Assembly (NCBI GenBank): GCA_910578505.1
Contig: CAJTPV010000074.1
Span: 1-6,259 of the forward strand
Origin: an uncultured Oscillospiraceae bacterium
GTDB lineage: Bacteria > Bacillota > Clostridia > Oscillospirales > Oscillospiraceae
Direction: 5' to 3'
DNA: 6,259 bases
Shown: piece after piece, positions 1-5,855 of the stretch
Position numbering within the stretch: the first letter of the stretch is position 1
Layout of the letters: each line of letters opens with the position of its first letter
Position numbers and translations under genes: made by a program
Notes under the pieces: model-generated
Seen by the model: only the letters and a program-made list of their open reading frames with translations
What the model was told of the DNA's origin: nothing
The model's database searches: none

Positions 1-392
1 GTGCCACAGGTGCGATGGGTGCAACTGGTCCTGCGGGTCCTGCTGGTCCTGCCGGCCCGACTGGCCCTGCCGGTCCTGCCGGCGAAACTGGAGCTACAGG
101 TGCCACAGGTGCGACGGGTGCAACCGGTCCTGCTGGTCCTGCCGGTCCTGCGGGCCCGACCGGCCCTGCCGGTCCTGCCGGCGAAACTGGAGCTACAGGT
201 GCCACAGGTGCGACGGGTGCAACCGGTCCTGCTGGTCCTGCCGGTCCTGCGGGTCCGACCGGCCCGACCGGCCCTGCCGGTGTTGTCACCCCTGCTGCTG
301 CGGTCGAGGACGTGACTGGCACAACAGAAATTGAGACACGGTTTAACACACTATTGGCAAATATGCGTGCTGCCGGCCTGCTGGCGACTTGA
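1..392 (+). CDS. Collagen-like (Gly-X-Y) repeat fibre protein, 3' part; probable phage head/tail fibre
   Basis: The reading frame is open from the left edge (codons start at base 3) to TGA at 390-392, so the true start lies outside. The ATG at 15 is a Thr-to-Met change inside the repeat, not a start. About 90 residues are uninterrupted Gly-X-Y triplets (GAT, GPA, GPT, GET), which in bacteria and phages form collagen-type triple helices in surface or fibre proteins. After base 282 the repeats give way to a short non-collagen tail, with VEDVTGTTEIETRF followed by NTLLANMRAAGLLAT. A short FNxLLAxLRAAGL-type ending of this kind is, from memory, common in phage head fibre proteins of Firmicutes; that match is not verified. 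The next gene is holin-like, which favours a phage structural role. A BclA-like spore or surface collagen is the alternative. The Gly-X-Y nature is certain; the phage assignment is moderate. Confidence 0.8.
   Translation, partial: ATGAMGATGPAGPAGPAGPTGPAGPAGETGATGATGATGATGPAGPAGPAGPTGPAGPAGETGATGATGATGATGPAGPAGPAGPTGPTGPAGVVTPAAAVEDVTGTTEIETRFNTLLANMRAAGLLAT
3..286 (+). repeat. 99-bp tandem repeat encoding 33-residue collagen-like unit
   Basis: Copies begin at 3, 102 and 201, exactly 99 bp apart. Each encodes four GAT triplets (the second is GAM in copy 1), three GPA, one GPT, two GPA and one GET. Copies 1 and 2 differ almost only at wobble positions, plus the ATG/ACG change at 15-17. Copies 2 and 3 are identical over 53 bases (102-154 versus 201-253). 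The third copy is incomplete and ends with an extra GPT before the unique tail. More copies probably lie to the left of the window. Confidence 0.93.
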
Positions 393-414
393 CCGGTTTA
401 CAAATGAATCGAAC

Positions 415-441
415 GGAGGGCGGCGCAAAACGCCGCCCTCC
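415..441 (+). terminator. Hairpin terminator after the collagen-like gene
   Basis: A perfect 11-bp GC-rich stem (415-425 pairs with 431-441) with a CAAAA loop lies 22 bases after the fibre stop codon. The sequence after it is TGCAGCTTATTTT, so the U-tract is poor and displaced. It could be an intrinsic terminator with modest efficiency or a 3'-end stabilising hairpin. The position between two genes of one module means the downstream gene may depend on readthrough or its own promoter. Confidence 0.6.
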
Positions 442-500
442 TGCAGCTTATTTTCATATCCGGCCTTGGCGGGACGAAGCAGGCAGAAAGGAGGGGAGAC

Positions 501-839
501 ATGAAAACCTTAAAGACAAAACTGATCAGCCGGAAGTTCCTGACGGCGCTGGCGGGTCTGATCACTGGGCTGGCAATGATTTTTGGCATAGACGAGGCGG
601 TGATCAGCACTGTGGCCGGGGCGGTGATTTCGGTGGGCGCTGTGGTGGCGTATATCATCACCGAGGGCAGAGTGGACGCTGCCCGCGCAGCAAAGGCGGC
701 GGAGAACGTCGTGAAAGCGGTGGAAGCTGTGGAGGCCATGGAGACCATGGAGACCGCGGAGACCGCGGCGGACGGGCAACAGAGCGGCGGGATTGCCGTC
801 GGCTGGACAGATTCGGATATTTCGCCCGATAACCAATAA
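501..839 (+). CDS. Small two-helix membrane protein, holin-like (phage)
   Basis: This 112-residue protein starts at ATG 501 behind an excellent AAAGGAGG site (487-494). A short basic N-terminus (MKTLKTKLISRK) is followed by two hydrophobic helices, about residues 13-30 and 34-54, separated by a tight GIDEA turn. The second helix ends in YIITEGRVDAAR, which resembles the YIxxExxVDAA signature I associate with small phage holin-like proteins of Firmicutes. Holins form membrane lesions that time lysis. The tail after residue 57 is an Ala/Glu-rich probable helix (ENVVKAVEAVEAMETMET), which includes a triplicated 9-bp motif, and it ends in a polar stretch. Its place directly after a fibre-type gene supports a phage lysis module, but no endolysin follows, so the module may be truncated or rearranged. 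It could also be another phage membrane protein of unknown role. Lysis function is an inference. Confidence 0.7.
   Translation: MKTLKTKLISRKFLTALAGLITGLAMIFGIDEAVISTVAGAVISVGAVVAYIITEGRVDAARAAKAAENVVKAVEAVEAMETMETAETAADGQQSGGIAVGWTDSDISPDNQ
738..764 (+). repeat. 9-bp in-frame microrepeat (ATG/GCG GAGACC) x3
   Basis: ATGGAGACC, ATGGAGACC and GCGGAGACC lie head to tail in frame inside the holin-like gene, encoding MET-MET-AET. This looks like replication slippage that lengthened the charged C-terminal tail. Loss or gain of units would keep the frame. Confidence 0.7.
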
Positions 840-980
840 AAATCTTTTTGTTTTGTGAATTTTGCTGAAATTGGGAGAAATCAACCAGAACATGCTTGTA
901 ATTTCTTTGGAGATACTTTAAAATATAGGGGATAGTGAATCTGCGGAAAAGAAACTGTGTACGAAAGAATGGTGATTGAA
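840..980 (+). other. AT-rich intergenic gap between phage-like module and MATE gene
   Basis: This 141-bp stretch is clearly more AT-rich than the genes on either side and holds the promoter described separately. I see no tRNA, no convincing terminator for the holin-like gene and no attachment-type repeat in it. Base composition and gene content change here, so it may mark the boundary between phage-derived DNA and the host operon. Confidence 0.5.
896..924 (+). promoter_or_regulatory. Predicted sigma-70/SigA-type promoter for the MATE-SBP-MCP genes
   Basis: A -35-like TTGTAA (896-901) and a -10-like TAAAAT (919-924) are separated by exactly 17 bases, in the most AT-rich part of the gap. Transcription would begin near 931, leaving a leader of about 50 bases before the ATG at 981. 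The second -10 candidate, TATAGG just downstream, is poorer. The call rests on consensus and position only. Confidence 0.5.
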
Positions 981-2375
981 ATGACTGACCTGGAAAAGGA
1001 AAAGCAGGACTACCGGAAAACGATGATGCTGAAGGAACCGCTGCCGAAGGTGATTACAAAAATGGCAGTTCCTTCCATCATCGCTTTTTTGATTACCTCA
1101 ATTTACAACCTGGCGGACACCTTTTTTGTCAGCGCCCTGGGCACCAACGCCACCGCGGCCGTCAGCGTCAACGCCTCCCTGGATCAGATCATCATGATGG
1201 CCGGCTCCATGCTGGCGGTTGGCGCGGCCAGCTATATCTCCCGCCTGCTGGGGGCGAAAAAGGACGAAAAGGCCAGCCGCGTCCTCTCAACGGCTTTTTT
1301 CCTGGCCCTGGGCTTCGGCACGGTGGTCATGGTGCTGGGTACTGTCTTCATGCGGCCCATGGTCCGGCTCCTGGGGGCCACTGCCACCTGTGAGCAGTAC
1401 GCCATTGAATACGCCACCTATGTCCTGCTGGTGGCCCCCCTGATGGCCACCACCTTTGTCATGAATCAGTGCCTGCGGGCAGAGGGCAGCGCCATGCTGT
1501 CCATGATCGGCATGGGCTTCGGCGGTATTCTCAACTGCTTTCTGGACCCTGTTTTCATCTTTTACCTGGACCTGGGGGTGGCCGGAGCCTCTATGGCTAC
1601 CGCGATTTCCAAGCTCATCAGCTTTTCCATCCTGATTTTCCCCTATCTGACCCGCCGCAGCCTGCTCCGGTTGTCGCTTCGGAATTTTCAGTGCAATCGG
1701 GATATCATCCGCCAGATTGTCAGCGTCGGCTCCTCGTCCATGTTCCGCTCCGGGCTGGCCGTGGTGTCGGCGATCGTGCTGAACAATATTGCGGGCAGTA
1801 TTTCCGACTCTGTTCTGGCGGGCATCGGCGTGTCCACGAAGATCATGATGTTTCCCTTCGGCATTATCCTGGGCTTCGGCACCGGTTTCCAGCCGGTAGC
1901 GGGCTTCAACTGGGGGGCGGAGCGCTATGACCGGGTGCTGGACAGCTACCACTTTGCCTCCCGGACCGCCATCATCGGCGCGGCTGTGATGGGACTGCTC
2001 CTGGCCGTCTTCGCCGGGCCGCTGATCGTGCTGTTCGCGGAGACGGACCCGGAGATGCAGATGGCGGGCGCACTGTCCATCCGCCTGCAGTGCCTGGCCC
2101 TGCCGGTCCACGGCTGGGTGGCGGTGGTCAACATGTTCTGCGCTGCCCTGGGCAACGCCAAGGGGGCGGTGCTGCTGTCCACCTCCCGGCAGGGCACCTG
2201 CTTCCTGCCCATCGTCTACCCCATGGCCCACTGGGGCGGAGCCTACGGCGTGGCTGCGGTCCAGGCGGCGGCGGATATCCTGACCCTGTTCCTGGCGGTG
2301 CCGCTGATTCGCAGGGTAAAGCGGCAGGTGCGCGCGGCTCATGAGGCCCAGGACCGGGCTCCGCTCGCAGTATAA
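981..2375 (+). CDS. MATE-family multidrug/metabolite efflux transporter
   Basis: A polytopic inner-membrane antiporter of the MATE family, which exports organic cations, drugs or metabolites in exchange for Na+ or H+. At 464 residues it is the usual MATE length, with alternating hydrophobic segments compatible with 12 helices in two halves; the second half begins near residue 244. The first helix carries the typical SIIAFLITSIYNLADTFFVS (conserved YN and D around residues 42-46). A MepA/DinF-like segment with MNQCLRAEGSAMLS and then GGILNCFLDPVFIF starts near residue 161. I chose ATG 981 because GGTGA (971-975) matches the 3' part of the Shine-Dalgarno consensus at good spacing. GTG 957 and ATG 969 are in-frame alternatives giving up to 472 residues. 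The solute-binding gene follows after 30 bp, so they are probably co-transcribed. The substrate cannot be read from the sequence. Confidence 0.93.
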   Translation: MTDLEKEKQDYRKTMMLKEPLPKVITKMAVPSIIAFLITSIYNLADTFFVSALGTNATAAVSVNASLDQIIMMAGSMLAVGAASYISRLLGAKKDEKASRVLSTAFFLALGFGTVVMVLGTVFMRPMVRLLGATATCEQYAIEYATYVLLVAPLMATTFVMNQCLRAEGSAMLSMIGMGFGGILNCFLDPVFIFYLDLGVAGASMATAISKLISFSILIFPYLTRRSLLRLSLRNFQCNRDIIRQIVSVGSSSMFRSGLAVVSAIVLNNIAGSISDSVLAGIGVSTKIMMFPFGIILGFGTGFQPVAGFNWGAERYDRVLDSYHFASRTAIIGAAVMGLLLAVFAGPLIVLFAETDPEMQMAGALSIRLQCLALPVHGWVAVVNMFCAALGNAKGAVLLSTSRQGTCFLPIVYPMAHWGGAYGVAAVQAAADILTLFLAVPLIRRVKRQVRAAHEAQDRAPLAV

Positions 2376-2405
2376 AGCCAGAATCAACAGAAAGGACTTG
2401 ACACT

Positions 2406-3647
2406 ATGAAGAAGACCTGTTTGTCTCTGCTCCTGTCTATAGGGATGCTGCTTTTTCTGTCCGCCTGTCAGGAGGAGACGCCGCCGGAGCCGGCGGAAAG
2501 CAGCGCCCAGGAGGAGACCGTCGCGCTGACCGTATGGGGGGCGGAGGAGGACGAGGCGCTGCTCCAGGAGATTTTTGACGCCTTCCAGTCCCGCTATGCC
2601 GGTGAGGCGCGCTTCCGGATTACATACCGGCCTCAGAGCGAATCCAGCTGCAAGGACGCGCTGCTGGGGGATTTGGAGGGCGGCCCCGACGTGTTTACCT
2701 TTGCCGACGACCAGGTGGCGGCTCTGGCGGCTGCCGGCGGGCTGGACCCTATTGAGAACGCCGGTGCGATACGCTCCGCCAACCTCTCGGCGGCGGTGGA
2801 GGCGGCCAGCGTCGGGGGCACGCTCTACGCCTATCCCCTGACGGCGGACAACGGCTACTTTCTCTATTACAACAAGGCTTATTTCAGCGAGGAGGACGTG
2901 GAGAGCCTGAACCGGATGGTGGAGGTGGCTGCGGCCGCCGGGCGTCTGGTGGCTATGGACTGGTCCTCCGCCTGGTACGTCTACGCATTTTTCGGCAACA
3001 CGGGCCTGGAGATTGGGCTCAACGAGGATGGGCTCACCAATTACTGTACCTGGAACAGCACAGACGGGCCCATCACCGGCGTGGACGTGGCCCAGGCCAT
3101 GCTGGACATCTCCGCCAGTCCGGGGTTCTCCAACCGGACGGACACGGCGTTTCTGGAGGGGGTGCGGGACGGTTTGGTGATTGCCGGCGTCAGCGGCGTC
3201 TGGAACGCGGTGGCTATTCAGGAGGCCTGGGGCGGCAATATGGGGGCCGCCAAGCTCCCTGCCTACACCTGCCGGGGCCAGCAGGTACAAATGGCCTCCT
3301 TTTCCGGCTGCAAGCTCGTTGGCGTCAACGCCTACTCCAAGCATCTCCAGTGGGCGGCGCGGTTGGCGGAGTGGATCACCAGCGAGGAGAACCAGCGTCT
3401 CCGCTTCGCGCTGCGGGGCCAGGGTCCCTCCAACATCAACGCCGCGGCCTCCCCGGAGGTCCAGGCCTCTCCGGCCATTGCGGCGCTGCTGGCGCAATCG
3501 GAGTTCTCGCAGATCCAGCGGGTGGGGGGCAAGTTCTGGGACCCGGTGGCGGAATTTGCCGGCAGCTGCGCCCGCGGGAACCCCTCCGGCGCGTCTCTGC
3601 AGGCCCAGCTGGACCATATGGTGGAGGGCGTGACCGCCCGCTCCTAG
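2406..3647 (+). CDS. Extracellular solute-binding lipoprotein, family 1 (MalE/sugar type), orphan
   Basis: A 413-residue lipoprotein of the ABC-transporter family-1 binding proteins, which bind mostly oligosaccharides outside the membrane. The signal peptide ends in a clear lipobox, LSAC, at residues 18-21, with Cys21 as the lipidation site, followed by a Glu/Pro/Ser-rich linker to about residue 36. The mature part starts VALTVWGAEEDEALLQEIFD, the standard first strand and helix. Further family landmarks are GGPDVFTFADDQVAAL (from 92), PLTADNGYFLYYNKAYF (to about 159) and ALRGQGPSNINA near the C-terminus. A ribosome site, AAAGGA (2391-2396), precedes ATG 2406. Neither a permease nor an ATPase gene is adjacent. 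Instead a MATE gene precedes and a chemoreceptor follows, suggesting that it serves as a ligand-presenting sensor partner or uses permeases encoded elsewhere. Family assignment is firm; ligand and partner are inference. Confidence 0.92.
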   Translation: MKKTCLSLLLSIGMLLFLSACQEETPPEPAESSAQEETVALTVWGAEEDEALLQEIFDAFQSRYAGEARFRITYRPQSESSCKDALLGDLEGGPDVFTFADDQVAALAAAGGLDPIENAGAIRSANLSAAVEAASVGGTLYAYPLTADNGYFLYYNKAYFSEEDVESLNRMVEVAAAAGRLVAMDWSSAWYVYAFFGNTGLEIGLNEDGLTNYCTWNSTDGPITGVDVAQAMLDISASPGFSNRTDTAFLEGVRDGLVIAGVSGVWNAVAIQEAWGGNMGAAKLPAYTCRGQQVQMASFSGCKLVGVNAYSKHLQWAARLAEWITSEENQRLRFALRGQGPSNINAAASPEVQASPAIAALLAQSEFSQIQRVGGKFWDPVAEFAGSCARGNPSGASLQAQLDHMVEGVTARS

Positions 3648-3651
3648 TTCC

Positions 3652-3703
3652 TGGGGCCCTGGGGCCCTGGGCGGGCGGCCAATGCGCTTCGCGTCCTGCC
3701 CGG
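3652..3703 (+). other. GC-rich structured element between SBP and chemoreceptor genes
   Basis: Just after the SBP stop, TGGGGCCC is repeated in tandem (3652-3667), each copy containing the palindrome GGGCCC. It is followed by a possible hairpin in which CGGGCGG (3672-3678) pairs with CC-T-GCCCG (3695-3702, T bulged), with a small GCG-CTT-CGC helix in its loop. There is no T-tract, so I do not call a terminator. It could stabilise or process the mRNA between the two genes and so set their relative expression. The function is speculative. Confidence 0.35.
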
Positions 3704-3776
3704 TGGATTCTGCTGAACTGCGCCGCCGCATTGCCGGCCTGGCAGAAATTCCAATTCAGCTCTTTGGAGGAAACGT

Positions 3777-5363
3777 ATGAAAAGCAAGCTAACACTGCAG
3801 CAGCGCTTGGTCCTGCCGATTATCCTGCTGGGACTGGTAACGCTGCTGTCCAATCTCCTGGCGGTGTTCAGCATTAACAATGTCCACGCCAACGCCGGGA
3901 CTATTGTGGACGAGTACATGGTCAGCGAGGCGAAGCTGGAGGAGATCCGCCGCTCCATGATGGACCTCCACCGCCTGGCCCTGTCCCACATCGTGGCGGC
4001 AGATCACACCACCATGATCAAGCTGGTGCAGGAGATCAAGGCGGAGGAGGCGGTGCTGGACGGGCAGCTGGCGGACTACGAGGCTTTTGTCAGCCCGGAC
4101 GACGAGGCGGTGTACCGCGCCCTGCTGGATGACTATGACGGATTCAAGCACGCCCTGGTCTATCTGGTCTCCGCCAGCGCCAACAGCAAGACCCAGGAGG
4201 CCTATGCCATGGCCAACGGGGATGTGTCCGCCAGAAGCGCCGCCGCCGAGAGCGGCCTGGACGCCCTGTCCGCCTCCGTGTCCGCCCAGGCAGAGGCGGC
4301 CCGGAGCCGTCTGTCCTGGGTGTACGCTGTCTCCCTGGTCACCACCGCCGCCACGCTGGCCGCCGGCGTAGTGCTGGTGTGGGCGGCGCTGGGGATCATC
4401 CGGCGGCATGTCATCGTGCCCATCCGGGACGCCATGAGCACCCTGCAGGACAGCTCCCAGCGCATCAGCGGCGTGGTGGGTGAGGTCCGGCGGCGGACCC
4501 GGACCTCCAGCGGCAGCGCCCGGACCCTCTCCGGCCTGACGGAGCGGCTCTCCGCCGCCCTGGAGGAGATTGCCGGAAATACCGCAGCCATCAATGCCAG
4601 CGCCTCCGGCACCCAGGATGAGGCCGCCCGTATGGCGGAGGAGTGCTCCGCCATGACCGCCTATTCTGCCGAGATGCGGGGACGGGCGGAGGAGATGGAG
4701 CGCTCTGCCCGGAGGGAGATGGAGGAGGTGCGCTCCAGGACAGAGGAGATCATGTCCGTGCTCAACGGGGCCATTGAGAAGAGCCGGAGCGTGGACCAGA
4801 TTGGCACGCTCACCGAGGCGATCCTCTCCATCTCCTCCTCCACAGACCTCATCGCCATCAACGCCTCCATAGAGGCCACGCGGGCCGGAAAGGCGGGGCA
4901 GGGCTTCGCTGTTGTGGCACGGGAGATCCGGCGTCTGGCCGACTCCTGCGCGGAGACTGCCGGGCACATCCAGGAGGTCAGCGGCGTGGTCACCAGCGCG
5001 GTGAGCTATCTGTCCGGCAGCGCCCAGGAGCTGGCGGGCTATCTGGGCGAGGCGCTGTTGGCCCAGCTGGAGAAATCCGTCCAATCCGGGCAGCAGTACC
5101 GGGACGACGCCGCCTATATTGAGCAGGCCATGGAGGACTTCAACCAGCAGGCGGAGCGGCTCCGCACGGCTATGACGGAGGTGGCGTCCTCCATTGCCGG
5201 CATCTCCGGCGCGGTGGACGGGGCCGTTTCCGGCGTCACCGGCGTCACCAGCAGCACACGGGCTCTGGCCGGGGATATGGTGGGCATTGCCGCCGGTATG
5301 GATACCAACCAGGAGATCGTGGGCGAGCTGCAGCGGCAGGTGGATGTTCTGGCCAACCTGTAG
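3777..5363 (+). CDS. Methyl-accepting chemotaxis protein with four-helix-bundle-type sensor
   Basis: A 528-residue membrane chemoreceptor that signals to the CheA/CheW kinase complex to bias flagellar rotation. A short basic N-terminus leads into TM1 (about 11-33). An all-alpha extracellular region (about 34-180), starting with INNVHANAGTIVDEYMVSEA, resembles the 4HB_MCP sensor family. TM2 starts near Trp181 and ends at the RRH stop-transfer. The HAMP region is reduced: VIVPIRDAM matches its first helix, but no clear second helix or DE-G motif follows. The signalling domain is unmistakable, with the hairpin tip at about 359-388 (IAINASIEATRAGKAGQG, then FAVVAREIRRLA) and long heptad-patterned helices on both sides. 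GGAGG (3766-3770) lies six bases before ATG 3777. No C-terminal CheR-binding pentapeptide is seen. It lies 129 bp after the binding-protein gene, suggesting that this lipoprotein may be its ligand-delivery partner. Confidence 0.94.
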   Translation: MKSKLTLQQRLVLPIILLGLVTLLSNLLAVFSINNVHANAGTIVDEYMVSEAKLEEIRRSMMDLHRLALSHIVAADHTTMIKLVQEIKAEEAVLDGQLADYEAFVSPDDEAVYRALLDDYDGFKHALVYLVSASANSKTQEAYAMANGDVSARSAAAESGLDALSASVSAQAEAARSRLSWVYAVSLVTTAATLAAGVVLVWAALGIIRRHVIVPIRDAMSTLQDSSQRISGVVGEVRRRTRTSSGSARTLSGLTERLSAALEEIAGNTAAINASASGTQDEAARMAEECSAMTAYSAEMRGRAEEMERSARREMEEVRSRTEEIMSVLNGAIEKSRSVDQIGTLTEAILSISSSTDLIAINASIEATRAGKAGQGFAVVAREIRRLADSCAETAGHIQEVSGVVTSAVSYLSGSAQELAGYLGEALLAQLEKSVQSGQQYRDDAAYIEQAMEDFNQQAERLRTAMTEVASSIAGISGAVDGAVSGVTGVTSSTRALAGDMVGIAAGMDTNQEIVGELQRQVDVLANL

Positions 5364-5383
5364 CAAAGAAAAATGAGAAAAAA

Positions 5384-5415
5384 GGGGGGAACCGCCTGTA
5401 TGGGCAGTTCCCCCC
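5384..5415. terminator. Bidirectional intrinsic terminator between convergent genes
   Basis: GGGGGGAAC (5384-5392) pairs perfectly with GTTCCCCCC (5407-5415). A C/A mismatch and a further GCC/GGC pairing (5394-5396 with 5403-5405) close a six-base loop. On the minus strand the stem is followed by TTTTTTCTCATTTTT, an excellent U-tract for the GIY-YIG-like gene. On the plus strand it is followed only by TCATTTG, so termination of the chemoreceptor transcript may be weaker. Flanking AAATGAG (5371-5377) and CTCATTT (5415-5421) could extend the pairing. Confidence 0.88.
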
Positions 5416-5448
5416 TCATTTGCGCGCCAAAGTTGCTCTAATCAGATC

Positions 5449-5793
5449 TTAACGCCATATTTTAACTGCGTTTGCGTCCTCTAATAAGCACTGTTCCCGC
5501 AATTTTTCAAGCTGCGCGGTGTAATCCTTAGTTGGGTCTTCGCATTTCAGGGGCGCTATAACAAGAAACTCAAACCCGGACTCCCCGTATTGTTCCCACA
5601 GCGCACGCAGGCGCTTGTTGGGGTGGGTGCCGCTGGAGAGTTTGACACGGTTGCTGTTAAAGTCCGCCTTGGTATCCTTGGACGCACCCAAAAATGATTC
5701 CCCGGTCGCTTTGCATAGAATGGAAATTACGCCCATTTCCGGGCAACGGTTTTTCCACTCCTCTACCAGGGCCTTTCTCTGTGCCTTATCCAT
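5449..5793 (-). CDS. GIY-YIG nuclease family-like small protein
   Basis: This 114-residue minus-strand protein starts at 5793 behind GGAGG (5804-5808 on the plus strand, 10 bases from ATG). After a charged helix (MDKAQRKALVEEWKNRCPEM), GVISILCKATGESFLGASKD matches the layout of the GIY...YIG strands, with GVIS in place of GIY and FLG in place of YIG. A basic segment with NSNRVKL and then NKRLRALWEQYGESGFEFLVI follows, as in GIY-YIG proteins, and QLEKL near the C-terminus could supply the metal-binding Glu. Such compact domains occur in homing, repair and mobile-element nucleases. Both tyrosines of the signature are changed, so catalysis is uncertain and it may be a divergent or inactive member. 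Codon use is less GC-biased than in the central operon, and a transposase lies just upstream, both consistent with horizontal acquisition. It ends at the shared terminator. Confidence 0.7.
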   Translation of the reverse strand: MDKAQRKALVEEWKNRCPEMGVISILCKATGESFLGASKDTKADFNSNRVKLSSGTHPNKRLRALWEQYGESGFEFLVIAPLKCEDPTKDYTAQLEKLREQCLLEDANAVKIWR

Positions 5794-5826
5794 ATTGGCT
5801 GTTCCTCCAATTCAAGTTCTGTGCTT

Positions 5827-5855
5827 TATATATGGTCGGTGAAAAATAGATTAAA
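5827..5855 (-). promoter_or_regulatory. Possible promoter for the GIY-YIG-like gene
   Basis: On the minus strand TATATA (5827-5832) could be a -10 box, with TTTAAT (5850-5855) 17 bases upstream as a weak -35. The -35 candidate overlaps the stop codon of the transposase. The -10 is good, but the -35 matches the consensus at only about half of its positions. Readthrough from the transposase transcript is an alternative source of expression. Confidence 0.3.

Noticed and set aside
3..286. Repeat array considered as CRISPR
   Set aside because: The repeats are contiguous 99-bp coding units with no spacers.
1..315. A plus-strand frame reading Leu/Pro/Val/Arg repeats
   Set aside because: It is the +1 shadow of the collagen-like repeat. 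The Gly-X-Y frame is the coherent one and has the structured C-terminal tail.
389..832. A 147-codon plus-strand frame overlapping the holin-like gene
   Set aside because: It has no ribosome site, runs through the terminator hairpin and gives a low-complexity Gly/Arg/His product. The frame starting at 501 has an excellent RBS and two membrane helices.
840..956. Prophage attachment site or riboswitch in the gap before the MATE gene
   Set aside because: I found no tRNA end, no direct repeat shared with the rest of the window, and only a trivial AATTT/AAATT hairpin. AT-richness alone is explained by the promoter.
1287..3731. An 814-codon open frame on the minus strand
   Set aside because: It is a mirror of two convincing plus-strand genes (MATE and SBP) with strong G/C third-position bias. 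Its translation is low-complexity, rich in Arg, Gly, His and Gln, and shows no recognisable domain.
3789..5366. A 525-codon open frame on the minus strand
   Set aside because: It lies exactly opposite the chemoreceptor gene, whose family motifs are unmistakable. The antisense product is Gly/His/Leu-rich without motifs.
5364..5448. A short gene between the chemoreceptor and the GIY-YIG-like gene
   Set aside because: The interval is only 85 bases and is occupied by the terminator stem-loop.
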